A stretch of DNA of 25,634 nucleotides from DAOVVL01 sp965603095. GTDB lineage: Bacteria; Pseudomonadota; Alphaproteobacteria; Rhodospirillales; Magnetovibrionaceae. The notes below the pieces were generated by a model. That model saw only the letters and a program-made list of their open reading frames with translations. It searched no databases and was not told the origin of the DNA. Shown here piece after piece: positions 8,640 to 16,630 of this stretch. Both the position numbers and the translations under genes were made by a program. Position 1 is the stretch's first letter, and each line of letters begins with the position of its first letter. Location of the stretch: NCBI GenBank assembly GCA_965603095.1, contig CBFDBQ010000031.1, positions 1 to 25,634 of the forward strand, written 5' to 3'.

Positions 8640-8669
8640 GGGCTCGAAGAATTGAAGCTGATTAATTCA

Positions 8670-9506
8670 ATGTCTATTATCAAGACTATCATTGCAGGTA
8701 CCCTCCTCACCTGGGTCGCAGCCTCACCGGCTGCGGCCCAGTATGGCGGCCCTGTTCCGGTGTCTGATATTGACCCTGCAATTTTTCAGATTGATGAGAC
8801 CAAGTTCTTGGGCAAAAAATTAATTTCTAATTTGCCCTTGGTTGATGCTTCGGGTAAAGAATTTACCCTTGGCCAAAAGCTAGACAAAACAACAGTGTTG
8901 GTTCTTTCCTATTTTACCTGTGATGGAAGTTGCTCCATCATAAATCAGGATTTAAAAGCTCAACTTGAAGACATTAGGGATTTAAGTCCGGGTCGCGATT
9001 TTAACATCGTTACCTTGTCGTTTGATAAAAACGATACAACCGAAACCCTTAACACCTTCAAGACCAGCCTAAAGATGACTGATAAAATGAAAAAGGGATG
9101 GACCTTTGGTACGTTCAAAAATCCGGACGACATAAAGCCGTTCACTGATAATATTGGTTTTAAATTTTTTTGGTCACCCCAGGATAAAGCTTTCTTCCAT
9201 CCTGGTGCTTTTATGTTCCTGACGCCCAATGAGGGGCGTTTGGCACGTGTTCTTTATGCCCTTAGTACGGGCTCTAAAGACGTAAAACTTGCGCTTCTCG
9301 ACGCTAAGGGGGGTAAATTCAGACCCAGCGAGATCGTCGATTATGCCGTAAGTCTTTGTTACAGCTACAACTACAAGGAAGGTAGATATACCTACAACAT
9401 TCCTATGTTTGTTGGCGCTGGTTCGTTGACCCTTGGGGTCACGTCATTTGCTGTATCCGTCCTGGTATTTCGCCGGCGGAGGAGAATGAGGGAGGTCCAT
9501 TCATGA
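8670..9506 (+). CDS. SCO1/SenC-family copper chaperone with C-terminal membrane anchor
   Basis: 278 residues from ATG 8670; an in-frame TTG at 8652 is an alternative, and neither has a strong ribosome site. Signal peptide MSIIKTIIAGTLLTW...PAAA then a thioredoxin-fold SCO domain. Copper/thiol motif TCDGSC (Cys84 and Cys88) and the distal ligand His177 in FFHPGAF are present. SCO proteins deliver copper, or reduce the cysteines, for the CuA centre of oxidase subunit II, which fits the next gene encoding that subunit. Less usual is a second domain end: SLCYSYNYKEGRY, then one C-terminal helix (about 242-264) and a basic RRRRR tail, so the protein is probably anchored at its C-terminus. Its TGA overlaps the coxB ATG (ATGA), implying coupling. 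Confidence 0.88.
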   Translation: MSIIKTIIAGTLLTWVAASPAAAQYGGPVPVSDIDPAIFQIDETKFLGKKLISNLPLVDASGKEFTLGQKLDKTTVLVLSYFTCDGSCSIINQDLKAQLEDIRDLSPGRDFNIVTLSFDKNDTTETLNTFKTSLKMTDKMKKGWTFGTFKNPDDIKPFTDNIGFKFFWSPQDKAFFHPGAFMFLTPNEGRLARVLYALSTGSKDVKLALLDAKGGKFRPSEIVDYAVSLCYSYNYKEGRYTYNIPMFVGAGSLTLGVTSFAVSVLVFRRRRRMREVHS

Positions 9507-10255
9507 GATTATTAACAGCTACCTTAACTATAACAACGGCAGCTTTGCTGTCCACACAGGTACTTGCGGCGGGAGACCTCGCAAATCCACCAGAATCATG
9601 GGAGGCCTTATGGGCTACTGTGCTTTTGGACCTGTACATCATTGGCGGTATAATGGCGGTTCTCGCCGTTTATATGCTTTTCAAGTTCAGGGCTAAAAGC
9701 CCAGAACAACTGGGCACCGCCAAAAAACTAACAGCCGTACAAGCTATATCCTATGCGCTTATACCGGCTGCCATATTCATGGCCGATGACTTTTACCTTG
9801 CCGCAAAAGGATGGACTGTCTGGAACGATTATCGTCGTGTTCCAGAAAATGCCATGGAAGTAAAAGTCACCGCCTACCAGTGGTACTGGGAATTTGAATA
9901 CGAAGACGGCACCGTAACCGAAGAATTGGTTATGCCTGTTGGCCAACCAGTTGTTTTACGCATGACTTCCGAAGACGTTATTCACGACTTCGGTCTTCCA
10001 CACTACCGCGTAAAAGAGGACGTTATGCCTGGTCGCGTTACCTACATCTGGGTAAACCCGATTGAAGCAAACGAAACCATTGTTCAGTGTGCTGAGTTTT
10101 GTGGCGAAAACCATACGACCATGTACACATCTGTTCGTGCCGTACCGCAAGCTGAATTCGATGCGTGGCTAAGTGTCGCCGCCGCCGATGAATCAGAATT
10201 CGATATCGACGAATGGAAAGAAAATTGGACAAAATCTCAGCTGGCTATGCACTAA
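9503..10255 (+). CDS. coxB: Cytochrome c oxidase subunit II (CuA protein)
   Basis: 250 residues. Probable signal sequence with cleavage after VLAA (residue 23), two membrane helices (about 37-60 and 79-100), then a periplasmic cupredoxin domain. All CuA ligands are seen: His161 in VIHDFGLP, then CAEFCGENHTTM giving Cys196, Glu198, Cys200, His204 and Met207. The electron-entry aromatic patch AYQWYWEFEY is present at 124-133. There is no fused cytochrome c domain, so it is not a caa3-type subunit. It accepts electrons from cytochrome c and passes them to subunit I, encoded 35 bases downstream. Confidence 0.95.
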   Translation: MRLLTATLTITTAALLSTQVLAAGDLANPPESWEALWATVLLDLYIIGGIMAVLAVYMLFKFRAKSPEQLGTAKKLTAVQAISYALIPAAIFMADDFYLAAKGWTVWNDYRRVPENAMEVKVTAYQWYWEFEYEDGTVTEELVMPVGQPVVLRMTSEDVIHDFGLPHYRVKEDVMPGRVTYIWVNPIEANETIVQCAEFCGENHTTMYTSVRAVPQAEFDAWLSVAAADESEFDIDEWKENWTKSQLAMH

Positions 10256-10290
10256 GGTTTAGTGTCGGTCTTTAGAAGGAGAGTAATAAA

Positions 10291-11904
10291 ATGAATACAC
10301 CTAGTGCAACCGCAGGACATCCTGCAACACCATCTTGGAAAGAGTGGCTATTTACCACCGATCACAAGCGTATTGGTGTTATGTACCTAGTCGGCTCAAT
10401 GGCAGCGTTTGGTGTTGCTGGGCTGATGGCCCTTCTCATTCGTCTTGAACAGGCGCAATTGGGTATGCAGTACATCACGTCGGGAACCCAATATAACGGT
10501 TTCCTATACTTCCACGGTGCTGCCATGATTTTGGCGTTCCTTATTCCGGGTCTAACCGGTTTTGCCGCAAACTATTTCCTGCCGCTTATGATTGGCGCCA
10601 GAGACGTGGCATTCCCGCGCATCAATGCCTTTAGCGTATGGCTGTTCTTCTTTGCCATTATCTTAGCGCTGATGTCGTTTGTTATTCCGGATGCTCCAGA
10701 CATCATGTGGACGGGCTATCCGCCATATTCAGTCACCACAGCAGGTAACACAGCGTTTTATGTGTTTACCGTTCACCTTCTGGGCTTCTCGTCCATTTTG
10801 GGTGCGGTTAACTTCCTGGTGACGGTGATTTATATGCGGGCACCCGGCATGGGTTGGAACCAACTGAACATCTTTGTTTGGACCACGGTTGCAGCATTTG
10901 TTCTACAGCTTGTATTTATTCCAGTGCTTGCCTCTGCGGTAACACTTTTGCTGTTTGATAAATATCTTGGAACCCACTTCTACGATCCATCTGCTGGTGG
11001 TGACGTATTGCTGTATCAGAACCTGTTCTGGTTCTATTCGCATCCAGCTGTTTACGTTATCTTTCTGCCGGCTGTTGGCATCTTGTTTGAAATCATGACC
11101 ACCATGGGCAAGAACCAAGTCTTTAACTACAAGGCTGCGGTTTACGCTGGTATCTGGGGTATCGTAGGTATCGCTGGTATCGTGTGGATCCATCACCTTT
11201 ATGTAACCGGCATGCCAGATTGGCTTCGTCTGGGCCACATGGTAACCACGCTTCTGATTTCTGTTCCTGTGGGCATTCTTACATTGTCCATGTGGGGAAC
11301 TCTTTGGAAGGCAGCTATCACCTATAACACTGCAATGATGTATGCGGTTTCATGCCTGTATCTCATCCTTCTGGGTGGGCTTACCGGCATTCCGTTGGCA
11401 TTGCCATCACTGACGCTTCACCTTTCTGAAACGTCTTATGTGCATGCGCATTTCCACTTCATCATGGCGCTATTCTCAGCGTTTGCATTGTTTGGTGGCA
11501 TTTACTACTGGTTCCCTAAAATGACCGGTCGTTATGCTGATGGTGGAATGGCAACGCTTAGCTTCTGGCTCAACTTCATTGGTGTGAACGTGACCTTCTG
11601 GCCACTATTCATCATCGGTGTTGAGGGCATGCCTCGTCGCTATTGGGATTATCAAATGTTCCCACAATTCGAAGGCATGCACCAAATTGCCACCTACGGT
11701 GCGTTTATCGTTGCCGCCGGTATGCTTCTGCAGTTTATTAACTTTATCTACTCTGCAGTGGCTGGCAAAAAAGCACCACTAAACCCATGGAACTCGCAGT
11801 CTCTGGAATGGACACATACACAGTCCCCTCCTGGACCAGGCAACTTCATCGATGATGTGGTTGTTGATGAAAACTGGACACCTTACGACTACAACAAAGG
11901 TTAA
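10291..11904 (+). CDS. coxA: Cytochrome c oxidase subunit I, A-family with YSHP motif and no K-channel lysine
   Basis: 537 residues with twelve predicted helices and AAGGAG upstream of the start. Low-spin haem ligands are His75 and His389, the high-spin haem ligand is His387 (AHFHF), and CuB ligands are His251, His301 and His302, with cross-link Tyr255 in HPAVY. D-channel entrance Asp105 and Asn112 (DVAFPRIN) are kept. Two departures from the mitochondrial-like A1 type are visible. GHPEVY is YSHPAVY, so the D-channel Glu is replaced by the Tyr-Ser pattern known from A2-type enzymes. The helix VIII motif VPTGIK reads VPVGIL, so the nearly invariant K-channel Lys is Leu330. The distal motif MPRRYWDY is normal. 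It is clearly an oxygen-reducing oxidase core by ligand content. Its proton pathway is probably atypical (inference). Confidence 0.95.
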   Translation: MNTPSATAGHPATPSWKEWLFTTDHKRIGVMYLVGSMAAFGVAGLMALLIRLEQAQLGMQYITSGTQYNGFLYFHGAAMILAFLIPGLTGFAANYFLPLMIGARDVAFPRINAFSVWLFFFAIILALMSFVIPDAPDIMWTGYPPYSVTTAGNTAFYVFTVHLLGFSSILGAVNFLVTVIYMRAPGMGWNQLNIFVWTTVAAFVLQLVFIPVLASAVTLLLFDKYLGTHFYDPSAGGDVLLYQNLFWFYSHPAVYVIFLPAVGILFEIMTTMGKNQVFNYKAAVYAGIWGIVGIAGIVWIHHLYVTGMPDWLRLGHMVTTLLISVPVGILTLSMWGTLWKAAITYNTAMMYAVSCLYLILLGGLTGIPLALPSLTLHLSETSYVHAHFHFIMALFSAFALFGGIYYWFPKMTGRYADGGMATLSFWLNFIGVNVTFWPLFIIGVEGMPRRYWDYQMFPQFEGMHQIATYGAFIVAAGMLLQFINFIYSAVAGKKAPLNPWNSQSLEWTHTQSPPGPGNFIDDVVVDENWTPYDYNKG

Positions 11905-11925
11905 GTTTTCAAGCGATCTAAACTG

Positions 11926-11960
11926 AAAGCGGGGGCTTATAAACAGCCCCCGCTTTTTGT
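11926..11960 (+). terminator. Intrinsic terminator after coxA
   Basis: A 12-base perfect stem, AAAGCGGGGGCT (11926-11937) with AGCCCCCGCTTT (11945-11956), has a 7-base loop and runs into TTTTTGTT. It ends the coxC-SCO-coxB-coxA unit 21 bases after the coxA stop and separates it from the following oxidase-related genes. Confidence 0.92.
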
Positions 11961-12078
11961 TGCCTTTTTTATGGGCTTTCCTTGCCTAAACAAGGCCTCT
12001 CGGCTATATATCGTTCACTAAATAATTAACCAAGATCGGCTCCACCTTGGGGCTTACCTTGGCCAAAATGAGGGTCAA

Positions 12079-12240
12079 ATGGAAAACCAGGCACCGCAAA
12101 ACACCCCTGAAAATAATCAGGGAAATAAACAAAATGGACCACCCGAAGGAAAAAAGATTCTTTTTGCTCTGTCGCTGGTTCTAATAACCATGGGATTGGC
12201 CGTTGGTACCTATTACAAAATTATCGTTTACGGCCCCTGA
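12079..12240 (+). CDS. Small single-helix membrane protein (53 residues), oxidase-associated
   Basis: The frame gives a Gln/Asn/Pro-rich hydrophilic N-terminus (MENQAPQNTPENNQ...), a GKK border and one membrane helix (ILFALSLVLITMGLAVGTYY, about 27-46), ending IIVYGP. AGGG lies 4 bases before the ATG, and the stop is 3 bases before the next gene, so operon membership is very likely. Small one-helix proteins are common as accessory subunits (subunit IV/CcoQ-like) or assembly factors of haem-copper oxidases. No specific family is recognised. The competing frame from ATG 12068 gives 38 residues without a helix and is less plausible. Confidence 0.7.
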   Translation: MENQAPQNTPENNQGNKQNGPPEGKKILFALSLVLITMGLAVGTYYKIIVYGP

Positions 12241-12243
12241 GCA

Positions 12244-12693
12244 ATGATTGAATTAAGCACCATCCCGCATATCAACGCGGTCATTAATGCCGCTACGGTA
12301 ATAGTGCTTATTGCGGCAAGAATATTTGCAAAATCTGGTAATGAAGCCGCGCATAAAAAAGCGATGATGACGGCACTTACCCTATCTGCGCTATTTCTTG
12401 CATTCTATCTGACCTATCATTTCAATTCGCAGTTAGCCAAATTTGGCGGTGAAGGAATTATCAGGCCCATATACTTTACCCTGCTTATAATTCATGTATT
12501 GGGCGCAGTGGCCATTGTACCACTAGTGCCGCTGGCAACATGGCTAGGCATCAAAGCATATGGTGGTGATACCACCCGGCGAGCAAAGCACAAACAATTG
12601 GTTCGTATTGCATGGCCACTTTGGTTTTTTGTAGCACTTTCTGGAACTATTGTTTACATAATGGCCATTCAAATTTGGCCCTATCAGGGATAA
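12244..12693 (+). CDS. DUF420 / CtaM-like oxidase assembly membrane protein
   Basis: 149 residues with four membrane helices and the DUF420 pattern. It starts with IPHINAVINA, then HKKAMMTAL, YLTYHFNSQ, FTLLIIHVLGA and AKHKQLVRIAWPLW. Conserved histidines lie at 9, 37, 59, 84 and 116. In Firmicutes a member of this family (CtaM) is needed to make an active haem A-type oxidase; its exact chemistry is not settled. The gene sits between the 53-residue protein (3-base gap) and the oxidase-I-like gene (3-base gap), so these three are almost certainly one unit. Whether it serves the upstream coxABC enzyme or the downstream oxidase-like protein is open. Confidence 0.82.
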   Translation: MIELSTIPHINAVINAATVIVLIAARIFAKSGNEAAHKKAMMTALTLSALFLAFYLTYHFNSQLAKFGGEGIIRPIYFTLLIIHVLGAVAIVPLVPLATWLGIKAYGGDTTRRAKHKQLVRIAWPLWFFVALSGTIVYIMAIQIWPYQG

Positions 12694-12696
12694 TAA

Positions 12697-14136
12697 ATGG
12701 AACCCGCTACAGCCAAGACACCGCTAATGGAAAGACTTACGCCCGCACTAGATGATTACAGTGTACGCAAAGGTCTTTACCAATGGGTATTCTTTGGAAT
12801 TGCCGCAATTGGTATTGCTGGTGCATTTGCGTTGCTGTTGGCATTTTCGCGCATACCCAGCATTCAAGATATTTTTCCATGGCCGTTGGACTTTTTCAAA
12901 AAAGGTCTTGTGGTTCATGTTGTATTTTCATTTGTGGTTTTCTTTTTATCGGTTTTTGCGGCTGTGGCCCACATTACAGCGGCGCGGCTGGGTAATGGCC
13001 AACCTAAATTTCCAACATTTGGATACCTTGCGTATCGTTTGACCATAGTTTCGTTCGTGTTCTTGTTTGTTCCGGCATGGATGAACCGGGGTGAACCCAT
13101 GCTTAATAATTATATCCCGGTTATAACCGATCCACTTTATTACATGGCATTAATGGCTTTGGGTGTAGCAATGGCATTAATGGCGTTGCGGGTAATACTC
13201 AACTTGCCCGGTCGCCCAAAAGAACATGGGATGGGAATGGACATCCTCACCCTTTCCGGTGTTGCGGCATCGGTATTTTATTTATTTTCATTTGCCTATG
13301 TAATTGTCGCGTGGCTCCAACTAGGTACCCCCGATGGCACGCCCGACCACCAATACAATGAAGAGCTTTTCTGGGCCGGTGGCCATGTTATGCAATTTGT
13401 AAATGTTGCCATTACCATTGGTGCATGGTTTGCGGTTAGTGCGGCAGTTATTGGCCGCGCACCTTTTAACCCCATGGTAGTCGTGGCTTGTATTGGGGTT
13501 TTGGCATTAGGCGTATTTATTACACCTGTTTTTTATATTTTATGGGAAAGCTTTTCCGCCGGATGGATACAGGCGTTTAGCGACCTGCAATATATATTTG
13601 CATTTGCCACCCTGCCGGTGGCGTTAATTGCATTCAAGGCTATGCCCGGTTTAATTAAAAACGGTTCCGCTCCATGGCGTGACCCCGGCATGCTGGCTGT
13701 AGCACTTAGCCCCATAGTATTTGGCATGGGCGGTGTCATGGGCCTATTTGTTGATGGACAAGATACCCGTACACCGGGTCATTACCACGCCATGATTGCA
13801 GGCGTAACACTGGCCTTCATCGGTTTATATTTCAGTATTTTTCTACCCCTAATAAGGCGGCAAGTGGGCAGGCGAAAAATGGCCTTTGCCACCGTATGGT
13901 TGTTTTTCATTGGCCAAGGCATCGCGGCAATAGGTCTTTTTATTGCCGGTGGTCACGGCACCCAACGCAAGGTAGCTGGTGCCGAGCAGGGCCTAAGTAG
14001 CCTCGGTGCCAAGGTTGGCATGGGGCTTAACGGCGGCGGCGGGCTTATGGCCGTTATCGGTGGTGCATTCTTTGTTTGGATTGTGGCCACAGCATTGCTG
14101 AAAAAACCAAGTTCAAGTGATAAAACCGTGGTATAA
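12697..14136 (+). CDS. Haem-copper-oxidase subunit-I-like membrane protein lacking the CuB histidine pair
   Basis: 479 residues with about twelve hydrophobic helices. Superfamily-type histidines appear in order: His74 in a helix-II-like segment (LVVHVVF), His230 in FWAGGHVMQFVNV (helix VI, where HPEVY normally sits), His362 and His364 in TPGHYHAMIAG (helix X, the high-spin/low-spin ligand pair), and GGHGTQRKVAG (418-428) at the place of GMPRR. The helix VII dihistidine that completes CuB is absent; the aligned stretch reads FITPVFYILWES. Two haems could thus be bound, but a standard CuB could not. It is not a normal aa3, cbb3 or nitric oxide reductase core. It may be a degenerate or alternative-metal member, a haem-binding assembly factor, or an uncharacterised reductase. 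It lies directly before ctaB. I do not know a characterised function. Confidence 0.8.
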   Translation: MEPATAKTPLMERLTPALDDYSVRKGLYQWVFFGIAAIGIAGAFALLLAFSRIPSIQDIFPWPLDFFKKGLVVHVVFSFVVFFLSVFAAVAHITAARLGNGQPKFPTFGYLAYRLTIVSFVFLFVPAWMNRGEPMLNNYIPVITDPLYYMALMALGVAMALMALRVILNLPGRPKEHGMGMDILTLSGVAASVFYLFSFAYVIVAWLQLGTPDGTPDHQYNEELFWAGGHVMQFVNVAITIGAWFAVSAAVIGRAPFNPMVVVACIGVLALGVFITPVFYILWESFSAGWIQAFSDLQYIFAFATLPVALIAFKAMPGLIKNGSAPWRDPGMLAVALSPIVFGMGGVMGLFVDGQDTRTPGHYHAMIAGVTLAFIGLYFSIFLPLIRRQVGRRKMAFATVWLFFIGQGIAAIGLFIAGGHGTQRKVAGAEQGLSSLGAKVGMGLNGGGGLMAVIGGAFFVWIVATALLKKPSSSDKTVV

Positions 14137-14181
14137 AATCAAACAATATACCCGCTAAAGAAACCAAAGGATAAGCAGTCC

Positions 14182-15108
14182 GTGGCTGAAACAACCACCA
14201 ACCAAAACCAAGACGACAATAACGGTGAATCTTATCGATTCCACGTTGCCGACTATGCCGCCCTGCTAAAACCCCGCGTAATGTCGTTGGTGGTTTTCAC
14301 TGCATTTACCGGAATGGTCCTAGCACCTGAGCCTATTTCATTTTGGAAAGGGTTAATTGCAATTTTATGTATTGCAATTGGCGCTGGTGCATCTGGTGCA
14401 ATTAACATGTGGTATGACCGCGATATCGACCAGCACATGGAACGCACCCAAAAACGCCCAATCCCCGCCGGTAAGGTTGAGCCCAATCAGGCGTTGGTAT
14501 TTGGTGTAGTGCTTTCAATAATTTCCGTGGTTGTAATGTTTTTTTTCGTTAACAGCGAAGCGTCCGGTTTGCTACTGTTTACAATTTTATACTATGTGTT
14601 TCTTTACACCATGTGGCTTAAACGCTCGACCCCGCAAAACATTGTTATCGGTGGGGCCGCAGGTGCATTTCCGCCAATGATCGGCTGGGTTGCCGCCAGT
14701 GGTGATTTCAGTCTTGAAAGTGGTATACTTTTTGCCATCATATTTTTATGGACGCCACCACACACATGGGCGTTGGCACTTTTCCGCCAAGGCGATTATG
14801 CCAAGGTTGGCGTGCCAATGATGCCAGTGGTTGTTGGTAGCCATAAAACCAAAGTTCAAATGCTTGTCTACACCATCTTGCTGGTTGTGATTACGATGGT
14901 TCCTGGGCTTATTCATCTTTCAGGAATTATCTATACTGTGGGTGCTGCAATTTTGGGGGCTATGTTTATTTACCATGTCGTTAAACTGTTAAAAGACGTT
15001 GATGACAAACACGCCAAACCAACATTTTTGTTTTCTCTTCTTTATCTATCTTTGATTTTCCTATTCCTGCTAGTGGACAAGGCTCTCTTGTATCCGCTAC
15101 CGTTTTAA
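14182..15108 (+). CDS. ctaB: Protoheme IX farnesyltransferase (heme O synthase)
   Basis: 308 residues from a GTG start, with AAGGA about 11 bases upstream. It is a UbiA-type prenyltransferase with nine or so helices: LLKPRVMSLVVFTAFTG near the start, the first Asp-rich motif NMWYDRDID (75-83) followed by MERTQKRP, then IGGAAGAFPPMIGW, TPPHTWALALF and DYAKVGVPMMPVV. It farnesylates heme B to heme O, the precursor of heme A needed by the oxidase encoded upstream. No ctaA (heme A synthase) is present in the window. The spacing to the oxidase-like gene is 45 bases, and one base separates it from the M32 peptidase. Confidence 0.95.
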   Translation: MAETTTNQNQDDNNGESYRFHVADYAALLKPRVMSLVVFTAFTGMVLAPEPISFWKGLIAILCIAIGAGASGAINMWYDRDIDQHMERTQKRPIPAGKVEPNQALVFGVVLSIISVVVMFFFVNSEASGLLLFTILYYVFLYTMWLKRSTPQNIVIGGAAGAFPPMIGWVAASGDFSLESGILFAIIFLWTPPHTWALALFRQGDYAKVGVPMMPVVVGSHKTKVQMLVYTILLVVITMVPGLIHLSGIIYTVGAAILGAMFIYHVVKLLKDVDDKHAKPTFLFSLLYLSLIFLFLLVDKALLYPLPF

Positions 15109-15109
15109 A

Positions 15110-16630
15110 ATGACGCTCACTCCGTATCAAGAACTTGAAGATCGCTTTCGCCGCATAAACGCGCTGGGCGGGGCTACGGGCATATTGCATTGGGACATGT
15201 CAACCATGATGCCCCGTGGTGGGGCGGAAAGCCGGGCCGAACAACTGGCGGTTCTTAATTCCATCAGCCATTCAATGATTACCGACCCGGCAATTTCTGA
15301 TCTTTTAAATGGGGCCGAGGCCGACCCCACCCTTGATGCATGGCAACTGGCCAATGTGCGAGAAATGCGTCGCACATGGGTTCATCAGGCGGCTATTGAT
15401 GCAAAACTGGTTGAGGCTATGTCGCTGGCGTGTTCAAAATGCGAAACCCAGTGGCGTGATGCGCGCAAAAATAATGATTTCAAATCGGTTCTACCTCATT
15501 TGGAAGAGGTGCTGCGGCTAACCCGTGAAATGGCGGCGGCAAAATCATCGCACCTTGGGCTAAGCAATTACGATGCTTTGTTGGATGCCTATGAACCGGA
15601 CGGCAAAAGCGCCGATATCGATGTTATTTTTGACGACCTAGCGGCGTTTCTTCCGGGCTTTACCGATGAAGTTCTAGAACAGCAGAAATCAAAGCCATCA
15701 CCCAAATTACCATCTGGGCCATTTCCCATATCCGCCCAGCGTAAATTGGCAGGCGATTTTATGAAAACGTTGGGGTTTGATTTTAACCATGGCCGTCTTG
15801 ATGAAAGCCTGCATCCGTTTTGCGGCGGCACCAATGATGATGTACGCATAACCACCCGTTATGACGAGACTGATTTTACCAGCGCCATGATGGGGGTGTT
15901 ACACGAAACCGGACATGCGCTTTATGATATGGGGCTGCCAAAAAAATATCGGGGACAACCGGTTGGCGATGCCCGCTCCATGTCCATCCATGAAAGCCAA
16001 TCATTGTTAATGGAAATGCAGGCCTGCCGCAGCCCTGAATTTATTGGGTTTGCCGCTCCATTAATGGCAGCCGCATTTAATGGGGGTGGAGACGCCAATG
16101 GGGATGCCATTGGGGATAAATGGTCGGTAGAAAATATGACCGGGGTTTATACCCAGGTAGAAAAAGGCTTCATTCGGGTTGATGCCGACGAGGTTACGTA
16201 TCCATCGCACGTAATTTTACGTTACCAGTTGGAAAAAGCGACCATCAATGACGAACTTCAAATGGCTGACCTGCCTACCGCATGGAATGACGGCCTTGAA
16301 AAATTATTGGGTATCCGGCCCAAAAACGATAGCGAAGGATGCCTGCAAGATATTCATTGGTATGATGGGTCTTGGGGTTATTTCCCCACCTATACACTGG
16401 GCGCAATGACGGCGGCACAATTATTTGATGCGGCGTGTAAGGCAAACTCAAAAATAAAACCGGGCATAGCCAAAGGTGATTTTTCCCCCCTGCTTTCATG
16501 GTTGCGCGAAAATGTGCACGGGCGTGCATCAAGTATTTCAACCAACGAAATTATAAAATCAGCCACCGGCCAGCCATTGAACGCCAACGTGTTCAAAGCC
16601 CATCTTAAAAATCGTTACTTAAAAAATTAA
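15110..16630 (+). CDS. M32-family metallocarboxypeptidase (carboxypeptidase Taq type)
   Basis: 506 residues, the usual length for the family. Zinc site HETGH at 265-269 (His265, Glu266, His269) with the third ligand Glu295 in IHESQS. Other family marks are ILHWDMSTMMP near the N-terminus, DVRITTRYDETDF before the zinc site, and WYDGSWGYFPTYTLGAM near the C-terminus. It would be a cytoplasmic carboxypeptidase releasing C-terminal residues from peptides. The start lies one base after the ctaB stop, so the genes are probably co-transcribed, though no functional link to the oxidase is evident. Its stop overlaps the lrgB stop in the opposite direction. Confidence 0.95.
   Translation: MTLTPYQELEDRFRRINALGGATGILHWDMSTMMPRGGAESRAEQLAVLNSISHSMITDPAISDLLNGAEADPTLDAWQLANVREMRRTWVHQAAIDAKLVEAMSLACSKCETQWRDARKNNDFKSVLPHLEEVLRLTREMAAAKSSHLGLSNYDALLDAYEPDGKSADIDVIFDDLAAFLPGFTDEVLEQQKSKPSPKLPSGPFPISAQRKLAGDFMKTLGFDFNHGRLDESLHPFCGGTNDDVRITTRYDETDFTSAMMGVLHETGHALYDMGLPKKYRGQPVGDARSMSIHESQSLLMEMQACRSPEFIGFAAPLMAAAFNGGGDANGDAIGDKWSVENMTGVYTQVEKGFIRVDADEVTYPSHVILRYQLEKATINDELQMADLPTAWNDGLEKLLGIRPKNDSEGCLQDIHWYDGSWGYFPTYTLGAMTAAQLFDAACKANSKIKPGIAKGDFSPLLSWLRENVHGRASSISTNEIIKSATGQPLNANVFKAHLKNRYLKN

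Noticed and set aside
12068..12184. Alternative 38-residue frame from ATG 12068
   Set aside because: It overlaps the 53-residue frame, has no membrane helix, and does not fit the tight spacing to the next gene.
12697..14136. Calling this gene a functional cbb3 oxidase or nitric oxide reductase subunit
   Set aside because: The helix VII dihistidine is missing and no partner c-type cytochrome subunit (CcoO/NorC-like) is encoded nearby.
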